Part shown: in pieces, positions 6,880 to 13,866 of the stretch
How positions within the stretch are numbered: the stretch's first letter is position 1
Layout of the letters: every line of letters begins with the position of its first letter
NCBI GenBank assembly: GCA_028292565.1
Contig: JAQGMD010000274.1
Location: 1 to 17,174 of the forward strand
Source: Burkholderia sp.
GTDB lineage: Bacteria > Pseudomonadota > Gammaproteobacteria > Burkholderiales > Burkholderiaceae
Direction: 5' to 3'
Length of the DNA stretch: 17,174 nucleotides
Made by a program: the position numbers and the translations under genes
The notes under the pieces: model-generated
Told to the model about the DNA's origin: nothing
The model's database searches: none
Seen by the model: only the letters and a program-made list of their open reading frames with translations

Positions 6880-6906
6880 AAAAAATGCGCGAAAAAACCG
6901 ACGCGC
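6880..6906 (-). terminator. Possible intrinsic terminator after tag
   Basis: On the minus strand GCGCG (6906-6902) and CGCGC (6891-6887) can pair around a 10-base loop and are followed by a run of six T (6885-6880). It lies downstream of tag and just before the SDR start. The stem is short, so the call is moderate. Confidence 0.4.
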
Positions 6907-6932
6907 TTCAACAAAAAAAATAGGCGACCGAT

Positions 6933-7508
6933 TCAGTCAGGCTGTCCGAGCATGCGATGCCGGAAGCAATCAACGCAATGGTCGTTGACCATGCCTGTCG
7001 CCTGCATATATGCGTAGATGATGGTGGAACCGACGAACTTGAAGCCGCGTTTGGCCAGGTCTTTGGAGATGCGGTCGGAGAGAGGCGACGTCGCCGGCAC
7101 TTCGTTCCGGCTCCATGCATTCTGTACCGGCGTGCCATCCACGTAAGCCCACAGGAATGGATCGAGGCCGCCGACGTCGTCGCGCAAGCGCAGATAGACT
7201 TGCGCGTTGGTGATGGCGGCCGCGACCTTGAGCCGATTCCGCACGATGCCCGCATTGCCCAGCAGTTCTGCCACCTTGGCCTGGTCATAGCGCGCAACCT
7301 GCGCCGCATCCCAGCCGTCAAATGCGGCGCGATAGGAGTCGCGCTTGTTAAGTATGGTTTCCCAGCTCAGTCCTGCCTGCGCGCCTTCGAGATTGAGCAT
7401 TTCGAACAACCTGGTTTCATCGTGGCAGGGAACGCCCCACTCTTCATCGTGATACGAAAGGTAGCGTGGGTTGGCCGGGTTGGCCCAGGCGCAGCGGATA
7501 GTCGACAT
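6933..7508 (-). CDS. tag: DNA-3-methyladenine glycosylase I
   Basis: A 191-residue protein closely following E. coli Tag. It removes 3-methyladenine from alkylated DNA as the first step of base excision repair. It opens C-A-W-x-x-x-x-x-x-x-Y-L-x-Y-H-D-E-E-W-G-V-P, the Tag signature. The zinc ligands correspond to Cys6, His20, His177 and Cys181. Glu41 (LEGAQAGLSW) matches the base-recognition glutamate, Glu38 of E. coli. KRGFKFVGSTIIYAYMQATG (153-172) is a strongly conserved block. AGGA upstream supports the start. It follows nnrD by 46 bp in the same direction. No adjacent ada or alkB was seen, so control by the adaptive response is not indicated here. Confidence 0.97.
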   Translation of the reverse strand: MSTIRCAWANPANPRYLSYHDEEWGVPCHDETRLFEMLNLEGAQAGLSWETILNKRDSYRAAFDGWDAAQVARYDQAKVAELLGNAGIVRNRLKVAAAITNAQVYLRLRDDVGGLDPFLWAYVDGTPVQNAWSRNEVPATSPLSDRISKDLAKRGFKFVGSTIIYAYMQATGMVNDHCVDCFRHRMLGQPD

Positions 7509-7554
7509 GAAAGGAATCCTGCAGTATGGTCGATGACGGCATTATCACAGATCG

Positions 7555-8508
7555 CTACCGTTGCATCCCGAGCCCGTGCATCAATGCCGGCACCTGCGCC
7601 GCCAGGTCTCGCGCGAGGTAGCCCAGCGGCCCGAACCGTTCGGCGAGCTTGTCGCCGGCTCGCGCATGCAGCGCCACACCCCATGCAGTCGCCTGTTCCA
7701 GCGTAGCGCCACGTGCCGCCAGTCCCGCAATAATTCCCGCCAACGTATCGCCTGATCCGGAAATCGCCAGCCCGACATTTCCGCCTTCATGCCGCCAAAC
7801 CTTTCCTCCCGGTTCGGCGATGTACGTCGTCGCCCCTTTCAGCGCGATCATTGCATTCCAGCGTCGCGCCGAGGTGCGCGCGACCTCGCAAGGGTTTGCC
7901 AGCACCGTCTCCTTGTCGAGAGCGGTGAGATGGGCCATTTCGCCGGCATGGGGCGTAAGCACCACCGGACTGGCAAAACTTGCCACATACTTTTGCTGCC
8001 CATGATTGCTTTGCGCATCGACCGCCTGCAACTGGCGCCGCACCACATTCATCGCACAAGCGTCCAGCACCACTTTGGCATCTTTCAGTTTCGGCAGCAG
8101 CGCCAGCACGAAGGCAGTGATTGAGGGTTCGTCCTGCATGCCTGGTCCGATCAGCACCGAGTCGAAGCGGGAAGCCAGTGTGCCGAGCGCTTCTGCCGCG
8201 TTCGGGGCAAGGCCGCCGCCTGGCGTCTCAGGCAATTCAATGACGCGCGATTCCGGAATCGCCAGGGCCACCAGCTGCGCAACGCTGGCGCCGGTAGCGA
8301 CGGTCAGCTTGCCGGCGCCGGCATGCAAGGCAGCCGTTGCCGCAAGTATCACCGCCCCGGGCATTTCACGAGACCCGGCAATCACCAGTATGCGGCCGCG
8401 CTCTTCCTTATCGCCGTCGGACGCAGGCATCGGCAGCGGCCAGGCGCGCAACGTGTCATCGTTGAGATGGGTCACGCGGGAAATGGAGAATTCATCTTTC
8501 ATGGTCAT
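7555..8508 (-). CDS. nnrD: ADP-dependent NAD(P)H-hydrate dehydratase
   Basis: A 317-residue ribokinase-like protein of the YjeF C-terminal / CARKD family. It uses ADP to dehydrate S-NAD(P)HX, a damaged form of NAD(P)H, back to the normal cofactor. GDKEERGRILVIAGS (about 32-46) gives the glycine-rich start, IGPGMQDE (about 119-126) the family loop, and GSGDTLAGIIAGLAARG (about 250-266) the phosphate-binding and catalytic GSGD motif. The N-terminal epimerase domain (NnrE) found in fused Nnr proteins is absent, so epimerisation must be done elsewhere or not at all. The first of two close ATGs is used; the second, two codons on, is equally possible. It starts eight bases after the phosphatase stop. 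Confidence 0.87.
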   Translation of the reverse strand: MTMKDEFSISRVTHLNDDTLRAWPLPMPASDGDKEERGRILVIAGSREMPGAVILAATAALHAGAGKLTVATGASVAQLVALAIPESRVIELPETPGGGLAPNAAEALGTLASRFDSVLIGPGMQDEPSITAFVLALLPKLKDAKVVLDACAMNVVRRQLQAVDAQSNHGQQKYVASFASPVVLTPHAGEMAHLTALDKETVLANPCEVARTSARRWNAMIALKGATTYIAEPGGKVWRHEGGNVGLAISGSGDTLAGIIAGLAARGATLEQATAWGVALHARAGDKLAERFGPLGYLARDLAAQVPALMHGLGMQR

Positions 8509-8516
8509 AGCACCGC

Positions 8517-9287
8517 CTACGATTTGGGCGCGCCGGGCACATCCGGCTCGGCCGTGATCGGCGCACCGGCTTCGCGCAGCGGCGCCACGAAATTGACGAG
8601 GCGCAGTACCAGCTTGCCCTTCTTGCCCCGGTTCGGATCGAATTCATAGGAGGTGACGGAGCAGTTCGGCACGTCGGCGGCCCTGTCGATTTCAAGGATT
8701 TGCCGCTCGTCCAGGCGCTCGAGCAGGTAGCGGAAGCAATTGACTATGACCTGGTGGCCGACGATAAGCACCCGCTCGCCACGATACTCGCGGATGATCA
8801 TGTCGAGCACGCTGCGTAATCGCAGTATCACGTCACACCAGCTCTCGCCGCCGGGCGGACGGAAATAAAACTTGCCCACGTGCGCGCGCTGCTCGCCGAG
8901 TTCGGGAAATTTCTGGACAATGCCTAGCCGCGTCAGGCGATCGAGCACGCCGAACTCTTTTTCCCGCAGGCGCTCATCGGCAGTGAAGGTCACATCGTCG
9001 AGGTCGATACCGGCCGTCTCCAGCACAATGCGCGCCGTGTCGCAGGCACGCACGTATGACGAACTCAGTATCACCGAGGGTCGCTCGGATTCCGGCATGT
9101 CGCCGAACCAGTGGCCGAGGGCGCGTGCTTGCTCCTCGCCGAGTGCCGACAACGGTGTATCGACATCCCGCGTGGCTATGTCTATCAGGGGCAGCCCAGC
9201 CGACTCCGCCGCGTCGCGCGCGACATTACCGGCGCTCTGTCCGTGGCGCACTACCCAGATTTGTTGCGGCCATTTTTGCTCGACCAT
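8517..9287 (-). CDS. Histidine phosphatase family protein (phosphoglycerate mutase-like)
   Basis: A 256-residue member of the histidine phosphatase superfamily, which uses a phosphohistidine intermediate. The RHG motif is at 14-16 (VVRHGQSAGN), with His15 the nucleophile. The second conserved histidine lies in LIVGHQVIVNCFRYL (about 198-212). The LSALGEEQARALG region (about 46-58) and SSSYVRACDTA (about 76-86) hold the substrate-side arginine and loop residues. Targets in this family range from phosphosugars to nucleotides and proteins, so none is assigned. AGGAAGGG before the ATG is a strong ribosome site. It appears to be the first gene of a tight phosphatase-nnrD-tag group, and its downstream partner suggests a link to nucleotide metabolism, as inference only. 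Confidence 0.88.
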   Translation of the reverse strand: MVEQKWPQQIWVVRHGQSAGNVARDAAESAGLPLIDIATRDVDTPLSALGEEQARALGHWFGDMPESERPSVILSSSYVRACDTARIVLETAGIDLDDVTFTADERLREKEFGVLDRLTRLGIVQKFPELGEQRAHVGKFYFRPPGGESWCDVILRLRSVLDMIIREYRGERVLIVGHQVIVNCFRYLLERLDERQILEIDRAADVPNCSVTSYEFDPNRGKKGKLVLRLVNFVAPLREAGAPITAEPDVPGAPKS

Positions 9288-9385
9288 CGTTGCCCTTCCT
9301 ATTGTGTGTAAGGAATGACAATTTTGTGGGAGCGAAGTTTCTTCGGCACGAAAGGCCGAGCATGGATGTGGGGAAACAGCAGGGG

Positions 9386-10636
9386 CTAACCGAACTTCTT
9401 TTCGGCATCCAATCCGAGGCCGACGCCAATGCTGCCGAACAAGTCGCCCTCGACTCGCCGCGCATTCGGCACCAGCTCGGCGATCCTTTGCCGTAGCATG
9501 GGCACGCCGCTGGACCCGCCCGTGAAAAAGACGGTATCTACCGCATCGGCTGCAACGCCGGCATCGGCCAATAGCTTGGCAACAGTATTGCCGACGCTCG
9601 TGCCCAAATGTGTAATGGCTGCATCGAACCCGCCGCGGGTGAGCTCCACCCTGGTACCCGCGGCAAGCCGGTCAAGATGTAATACGGTTGATTCGTCCGC
9701 CGACAAGGCGATCTTGCTCTCTTCCACCTGCAGCGCCAACCAGTGTCCGTCGCGCTGCCCGATCAGCTTGAGCAACAGTGCAAGCTTGTCGCGCTCCCGC
9801 GCATCACGATGCACATCCTGCAATTCGCGCCACACTTTTTGGGTGTAGGCGAGATTGATGGTGTGCCAGGTAGCCAGGTTGAAATAGTAGCTGGACGGCA
9901 CTTCATTATTGTTGTTGAGCTGTGTGCCATGGCCGAGCATGGGCATGACCGAGGACAAGCTGAGGTATTTATCGAAATCGGTGCCGCCGATATGCACGCC
10001 GCCGTTGGCAAGGATATCGTCGCGGCGATCGAGCTTGCCGACGCGATCCGGCGACAACCGCACCAGCGAAAAGTCCGAGGTGCCGCCGCCGATATCGGCG
10101 ACCAGCACCAGCTCTTCGCGGTCGATCTGCGACTCGTAATCGAAGGCAGCGGCTATCGGCTCATACTGGAACTCGACATCGGAGAATCCGACGGAACGCG
10201 CGATCTCGGAGAGTGTATTCTCCGCCAGCAAGTCCGCCTTCGCATCGTCGTCGACAAAGAATACCGGCCGTCCCATCACCACTCGTGTGAAGGGGAGGCC
10301 CGCTGCCTCTTCGGCGCGGCGTTTGAGTTCGCCGATGAATTGCGCAAGCAGATCCCTGAAGCGCAAGGCCCGTCCCTGCACTTCGGTCTGGCCGTCGATC
10401 AGGCTGGTGCCGAGCAGGCTTTTGAGTGAGCGCATGAGCCGGCCTTCATAGCCGGCGAGATAATCCGAGAGAGCGGCGCGGCCGAAGCTGGCCGCGTCGT
10501 CTTCGGCATTGAAGAACACAACGGAGGGTAAGGTGACTTTGCCGCCTTCGAGCTGCAGCAAGTTCGACTTGCCGGACACGCTCCAGCCGACCGTGGAATT
10601 GGACGTACCAAAGTCCACGCCGCATGCGTTTGTCAT
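9386..10636 (-). CDS. Hsp70 family protein lacking a substrate-binding domain (YegD-like)
   Basis: A 416-residue actin/Hsp70-fold ATPase. GVDFGTSNS (6-14) is phosphate motif 1, YEPIAAAFDYE (158-168) is the connecting motif, DIGGGTSDFS (181-190) is phosphate motif 2, and FTGGSSGVPMLR (371-382) is the adenosine motif. The protein ends soon after the adenosine motif (416 residues against about 640 for DnaK), so the usual peptide-binding domain and lid are missing. It therefore matches the YegD group, which lacks that domain and has an uncertain partner and role. No J-domain or GrpE gene is nearby. It lies 98 bp upstream of the phosphatase on the same strand, a gap without a clear terminator, so joint transcription is possible. 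Confidence 0.9.
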   Translation of the reverse strand: MTNACGVDFGTSNSTVGWSVSGKSNLLQLEGGKVTLPSVVFFNAEDDAASFGRAALSDYLAGYEGRLMRSLKSLLGTSLIDGQTEVQGRALRFRDLLAQFIGELKRRAEEAAGLPFTRVVMGRPVFFVDDDAKADLLAENTLSEIARSVGFSDVEFQYEPIAAAFDYESQIDREELVLVADIGGGTSDFSLVRLSPDRVGKLDRRDDILANGGVHIGGTDFDKYLSLSSVMPMLGHGTQLNNNNEVPSSYYFNLATWHTINLAYTQKVWRELQDVHRDARERDKLALLLKLIGQRDGHWLALQVEESKIALSADESTVLHLDRLAAGTRVELTRGGFDAAITHLGTSVGNTVAKLLADAGVAADAVDTVFFTGGSSGVPMLRQRIAELVPNARRVEGDLFGSIGVGLGLDAEKKFG

Positions 10637-10693
10637 TGTTGTGGGAGCCTTGTCAGGTCAGCGGCTCAATCAAAAAGACGCCAATGATACCTG

Positions 10694-12016
10694 TTAAAGT
10701 CCGGTCAATGCATTAGCCGGACCGGGGCTGGATGTTTTCACGGCAGTGGCGGTGCCTTCAGCACCAGTGGTTGCAACAACCCTTGCGGCTGCCGCAGGCA
10801 CCACATTGCTGTTCACTGCAGCGGTGACTGTAGCGTTGCGGGCGGCCGGTTCATCGGCCCACACCACGTGGTTGTTTACTGCGTAGAGTTTGCACGGCTG
10901 CGAGCTGCTCTTCTGGCAATTCGCCAACGCCTGGGCAGCCGGATCGTCACCATCCTCAGCCCAGCTCCAGGCGCCGGTGGTAGACATGGCAAATGCGCGC
11001 GGGAACGGCTTGGCCAGGAAGGCACGGTATTGCTCGCGGTCCTTCTCTCTCAGGTACGGTACCGCCTCGGCATTGTCGAGCGCCGCAAAATTGGTGGACG
11101 GCATGTTGTAGTCGTCGCTGAGCGCAACCACCTGATCCGTCGGCAGGCCGATTTGCTTCAGGAACTTTTCGGTTTCGGGCCACCAGACTTTCACGCCGTC
11201 GCGGCTGCCGCTCATGCCATGCGCATCTTTCTTGAACGCACCGTAGGCAACCAGTTTTGCCACGCCGCCTGCCTGCACATAGGCGTCGTATAGCTTTGCG
11301 GCGAGTTCGGGACCGAAATGATGGTCATTTGCGCCATAGAACCATATGCTCGGCAATGCGCTGCGGGCGCCATACTCGGTGAATGCCTTGACCAGCGATT
11401 CCTGCCACTGGCAGCTGCCGCCGTGCATCTTCAAACCGCCGGCGAAATTGATCAGGCCTTTCACACCGGGGAAATTGCGGGTGCCGAATGCCATCGTCGC
11501 CAGGCCGCCGTACGACTGCCCTGCCACGACGATGCGCTGCTTATCAACCCAAGCCTGGGTCACCAGATATTCGAGCGTGCTTTGCAGATCATCTGCCTGC
11601 GCCTGGCCGTTGCTGGTCATGTCGCAGCCGTAATCTGAGTAATCGCCGGTCGACTTCGAAAAACCTTTGCGCATCGGAACCACAACCGCATAGCCGCGGC
11701 TGACGAATTCACGGCTGATCGCGATGAAGCGGTCGCGCGACTGGTTGCGTGGATTGCCGAGGGCCTTCCCGTGATTCATGATCACCAGCGGGAACGGTCC
11801 GGCGCCGGGCGGGGTGAATACAGTAGTTTCCAGTTCGACGCTGTTCGGAGCGGAACCGGCCGGCACCATCACCACTTTTTCGTTCAGGCTTTTATCGAGG
11901 GTGATTGCGGCTGCCGAGCCGACAGCGAAGAGCGAACTTAACGCGATGGCAAGAGCGCCGAATATATTGCGGAATTTTTTCTTTGCTTCGTCTTTTTTCT
12001 GAACAAAAATTTGCAT
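10694..12016 (-). CDS. Secreted alpha/beta hydrolase with low-complexity tail
   Basis: A 440-residue protein with a lysine-rich n-region (residues 7-14), a hydrophobic stretch (about 18-35) and a likely Sec cleavage after Ala37 (SAAA), so it is probably periplasmic. The mature part is a dienelactone-hydrolase/prolyl-oligopeptidase-type alpha/beta hydrolase. IMNHG (79-83) gives the oxyanion region, GQSYGG (166-171) holds Ser168, GANDHH (228-233) holds Asp231, and DAHG (264-267) holds His266. Substrate unknown; esterase or peptidase are both possible. After about residue 385 the sequence turns into an Ala/Thr/Val-rich tail. AGGAAG lies very close to the ATG and supports the start. The gene stands alone: 57 bp separate it from the Hsp70 gene, with no terminator seen. 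Confidence 0.85.
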   Translation of the reverse strand: MQIFVQKKDEAKKKFRNIFGALAIALSSLFAVGSAAAITLDKSLNEKVVMVPAGSAPNSVELETTVFTPPGAGPFPLVIMNHGKALGNPRNQSRDRFIAISREFVSRGYAVVVPMRKGFSKSTGDYSDYGCDMTSNGQAQADDLQSTLEYLVTQAWVDKQRIVVAGQSYGGLATMAFGTRNFPGVKGLINFAGGLKMHGGSCQWQESLVKAFTEYGARSALPSIWFYGANDHHFGPELAAKLYDAYVQAGGVAKLVAYGAFKKDAHGMSGSRDGVKVWWPETEKFLKQIGLPTDQVVALSDDYNMPSTNFAALDNAEAVPYLREKDREQYRAFLAKPFPRAFAMSTTGAWSWAEDGDDPAAQALANCQKSSSQPCKLYAVNNHVVWADEPAARNATVTAAVNSNVVPAAAARVVATTGAEGTATAVKTSSPGPANALTGL

Positions 12017-12386
12017 GCTTCCTAAACCATTTATCTGCGGTCGAATTGGGCTGCCTTTGTTGATAGGCAGAAAAACGTGCGCAAGCTGGTTACTCCCAGG
12101 AATGCCTTCTTATAGAGGCGTCATACTCAGTCTTGATGTAGCGCAACGTTGCCCATTCTAAACAGTGAGTGCAGCAGGTCAATACCCATTTATGCAATAC
12201 AGAAAGTTTTATTTGCGAAAAATTGTGCATACGGCAAAAGCCGATGGCATTTGCTTGAAAGCATGACAAGAGGGAGCGCAGGACGAGGGGAAAAAGCGGC
12301 GCGGCAGGAATGGGCGCCGGCGCGCAGAAAATCAAAAACGGGGTTATCGTTACAGGGCCGCTGTATAACAATATGAGGAGGCGAAT
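12017..12386. other. Gene-poor intergenic region between divergent genes
   Basis: This is the longest stretch without a convincing gene. It is more AT-rich than its surroundings on the left half. A 6-bp inverted repeat CTGCCT/AGGCAG with an 8-base loop (12051-12070) lies in the likely 5' leader of the hydrolase. A 10-base self-complementary GCGCCGGCGC is at 12314-12323, and a small CGGC-AAAA-GCCG hairpin at 12232-12243. No transposase remnant or RNA gene was recognised. Open frames here have no ribosome sites and unlikely compositions. Confidence 0.6.
12375..12381 (+). promoter_or_regulatory. Near-perfect Shine-Dalgarno sequence for the 32-residue ORF
   Basis: GAGGAGG ends five bases before the ATG at 12387. 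It contains the full AGGAGG complement of the 16S 3' end and is the strongest ribosome site noticed in this window. It decides the choice of this small ORF as probably translated. Confidence 0.65.
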
Positions 12387-12485
12387 ATGGAGCGGAACCG
12401 GGCGGCAGCTGCATGTATTTTGTTTTCAACAACACGCAACCTTTTCGAAATCATCACTGTCAATAGCAGAGAATCATTTTTATGA
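12387..12485 (+). CDS. Small ORF / possible leader peptide (32 aa) upstream of the 83-residue protein
   Basis: The peptide starts MERNRAAAACIL and ends NSRESFL. It is basic at the N-terminus with a short hydrophobic middle; no family is recognised. Support comes from the GAGGAGG at optimal spacing and from the position: its TGA (12483-12485) overlaps the GAGGA ribosome site (12484-12488) of the next gene, whose ATG is at 12495. This layout suits translational coupling, in which ribosomes finishing the small ORF help start the next one. There is no run of a single amino acid typical of attenuators. A short coincidental frame cannot be excluded. Confidence 0.45.
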   Translation: MERNRAAAACILFSTTRNLFEIITVNSRESFL

Positions 12486-12488
12486 GGA
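12484..12488 (+). promoter_or_regulatory. Ribosome binding site of the 83-residue gene, overlapping the upstream stop
   Basis: GAGGA lies six bases before the ATG at 12495 and shares bases with the TGA stop of the 32-codon ORF. It supports the start chosen for the downstream gene and the coupling idea. Confidence 0.6.
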
Positions 12489-12494
12489 TCGATT

Positions 12495-12746
12495 ATGAAA
12501 GTTGATGTATACAAACGCCCCGAGCCCGAAGGCATCTACTCATATCTCGCTGTCCCGGAAGGAAGACCGATTCCCAACGAAGCGACCAACATTGATTGGG
12601 AAACTGAACAGCAAAGCATCGACCTCGATGAGAACCATCTGCCGGTGCATGGTCTTACCTATGAAGATGCCCAGCAGCAGATAGACGCGAAAGGTTACGC
12701 GATCTCCCACCTGGGAGACAAAATCCTGCTCGGACCGAACGTTTAA
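12495..12746 (+). CDS. Small hypothetical protein (83 aa), possibly DUF6139 family
   Basis: An acidic, soluble protein with no signal or membrane segment. It starts MKVDVYKRPEPEGIYSYLAV, continues with PEGRPIP and E-A-T-N-I-D-W, and ends with a YEDAQQQIDAKGYAI helix and a GDKILLGPNV strand. The opening resembles small proteins I associate with DUF6139 in Burkholderiales; this is recollection, not a search result. No function is known. The ribosome site is good and the codon use resembles its neighbours, so it is very likely real. It may be translationally coupled to the 32-codon ORF upstream. It is convergent with the DUF429 gene, 94 bp away. Confidence 0.78.
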   Translation: MKVDVYKRPEPEGIYSYLAVPEGRPIPNEATNIDWETEQQSIDLDENHLPVHGLTYEDAQQQIDAKGYAISHLGDKILLGPNV

Positions 12747-12840
12747 TCAACGCTCATCCAACGGCTGGCTCCTGCTGACAGGCGGCCGGCCGTATCGCTT
12801 CCTCTTTGTGCGCGCGTTCTCTCGTCCTGATTCGCTCACC

Positions 12841-13674
12841 TCATCCATGCGCAGCCCCTGCAGTCCACCCTTCAACCGGATCGATAGCGATCGGTAATCC
12901 GAAATTCGGACGTTGCGCAGCCCATGTGGCCGCCACTGCGCACAACACCGCATCCAGCCAGTCCGCAGTACCGTCGTCCACCAGTTGCTGTCGCAAGGTC
13001 GCATCCATGACCAGCCGTATGTCCATCGGATGTGCGCCGTTCTCCAGGCTTTTCACGATCGCTGCGCGCGCCGCCTGTCGTGCCGGCGTTTGCTTTGCGC
13101 GCTCATCGTTCTTGTATGAAGCGCGTGTCACCGCACGCGCCACCATCCCCGGATAGCCTTCCAATGCAATCCGCTGCGGATCGCCCGGGTGCAGGCCGAA
13201 CACCGTAACCCCCGCCTCGAGCAAGCGCCGCGTCCCTTCATGGAACATATACGCCACCGGCGGATTGACCCACTTCATCGAAGGACTTGATCCGGCCGGG
13301 CCGTCGGTCACGCGATGCGCAAATTTATTTCCGACCGGGCGCGCATCGCAGAATGCCTTGAAGGTCTCGCGCAAGGTCGCGCGTGACAGCGCAGCGCAAT
13401 GGGTCACCAGTCCTTCCCATGTTTGCGGCCAGCCCAGATGCTCGACCAGCTCGCGCGACAGGCCGAATGGAAAATCGAAAGCGCCGATCCATGGGCCCGG
13501 CTGCGCGAGCCAGTCTTCCCATGAGGCCCACGTGGGGTGGTTCTCTACACGTTCGATATGCAGCTCATTGCCGCACGCACTTCCGTGGGCGACCGTGATC
13601 GGTTTGGCGCGACGGGGCGCGGAAGTGAAATCGACGCCGACAATGTGTGTGATGTGCTTCAACATGCTTGACAT
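12841..13674 (-). CDS. DUF429 domain-containing protein
   Basis: A protein of 277 residues with this start. It opens with IVGVDFTSAPR, the hallmark of DUF429, which has an RNase H-like fold with a first acidic residue on strand one. GAFDFPFG supplies the second acidic position. A-L-E-G-Y-P-G-M-V and DWLDAVLCAVAA, near the C-terminus, give the remaining family motifs. The biochemical role is unproven; the fold suggests a nuclease-like or resolvase-like metal site. The frame stays open to an ATG at 13764, but the extra 30 residues look non-conserved and the fold starts at about residue 11 of the shorter form. No clear ribosome site exists for either start; an ATG three codons further in (13665) is also possible. 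It is divergent from the phospholipase gene. Confidence 0.82.
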   Translation of the reverse strand: MSSMLKHITHIVGVDFTSAPRRAKPITVAHGSACGNELHIERVENHPTWASWEDWLAQPGPWIGAFDFPFGLSRELVEHLGWPQTWEGLVTHCAALSRATLRETFKAFCDARPVGNKFAHRVTDGPAGSSPSMKWVNPPVAYMFHEGTRRLLEAGVTVFGLHPGDPQRIALEGYPGMVARAVTRASYKNDERAKQTPARQAARAAIVKSLENGAHPMDIRLVMDATLRQQLVDDGTADWLDAVLCAVAATWAAQRPNFGLPIAIDPVEGWTAGAAHG

Positions 13675-13866
13675 GGGGATACGTCGCTTTTTAAAAATGT
13701 TTTGATTGCAACCGGGAATAAAAAAACTTTGCGGTTTCATGACGCACGACAAAGGTTCACGCATAAATCATTACTGCGGTTACATGTTTTGCGGAATTAT
13801 CAGGAAGGAAACAGGCTCCAACGCGACAATCAGTTGTAAACAACAGGAGACGGAAAAGCGCGCATC

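Noticed and set aside
6957..7706. 249-codon plus-strand frame across tag and the end of nnrD
   Set aside because: It overlaps two clearly identified genes on the other strand, and its sequence has no family features.
9743..10429. 228-codon plus-strand frame inside the Hsp70 gene
   Set aside because: It is antisense to a gene with all Hsp70 motifs; long shadow frames are expected in high-GC coding DNA.
12051..12070. CTGCCT/AGGCAG hairpin as a terminator
   Set aside because: It is followed by A on the plus strand and preceded by T on the minus strand, so it does not fit an intrinsic terminator in either direction.
12149..12376. 75-codon plus-strand frame in the intergenic region
   Set aside because: No ribosome site, odd composition and no family resemblance; probably chance.
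12783..12792. CGGCCGGCCG palindrome between the small orphan and the DUF429 gene
   Set aside because: It is short and of GC-rich composition, likely by chance; too weak to call a terminator.
13675..13764. N-terminal extension of the DUF429 protein to the ATG at 13764
   Set aside because: The added 30 residues look non-coding in composition and lie before the first strand of the fold; no ribosome site was seen.
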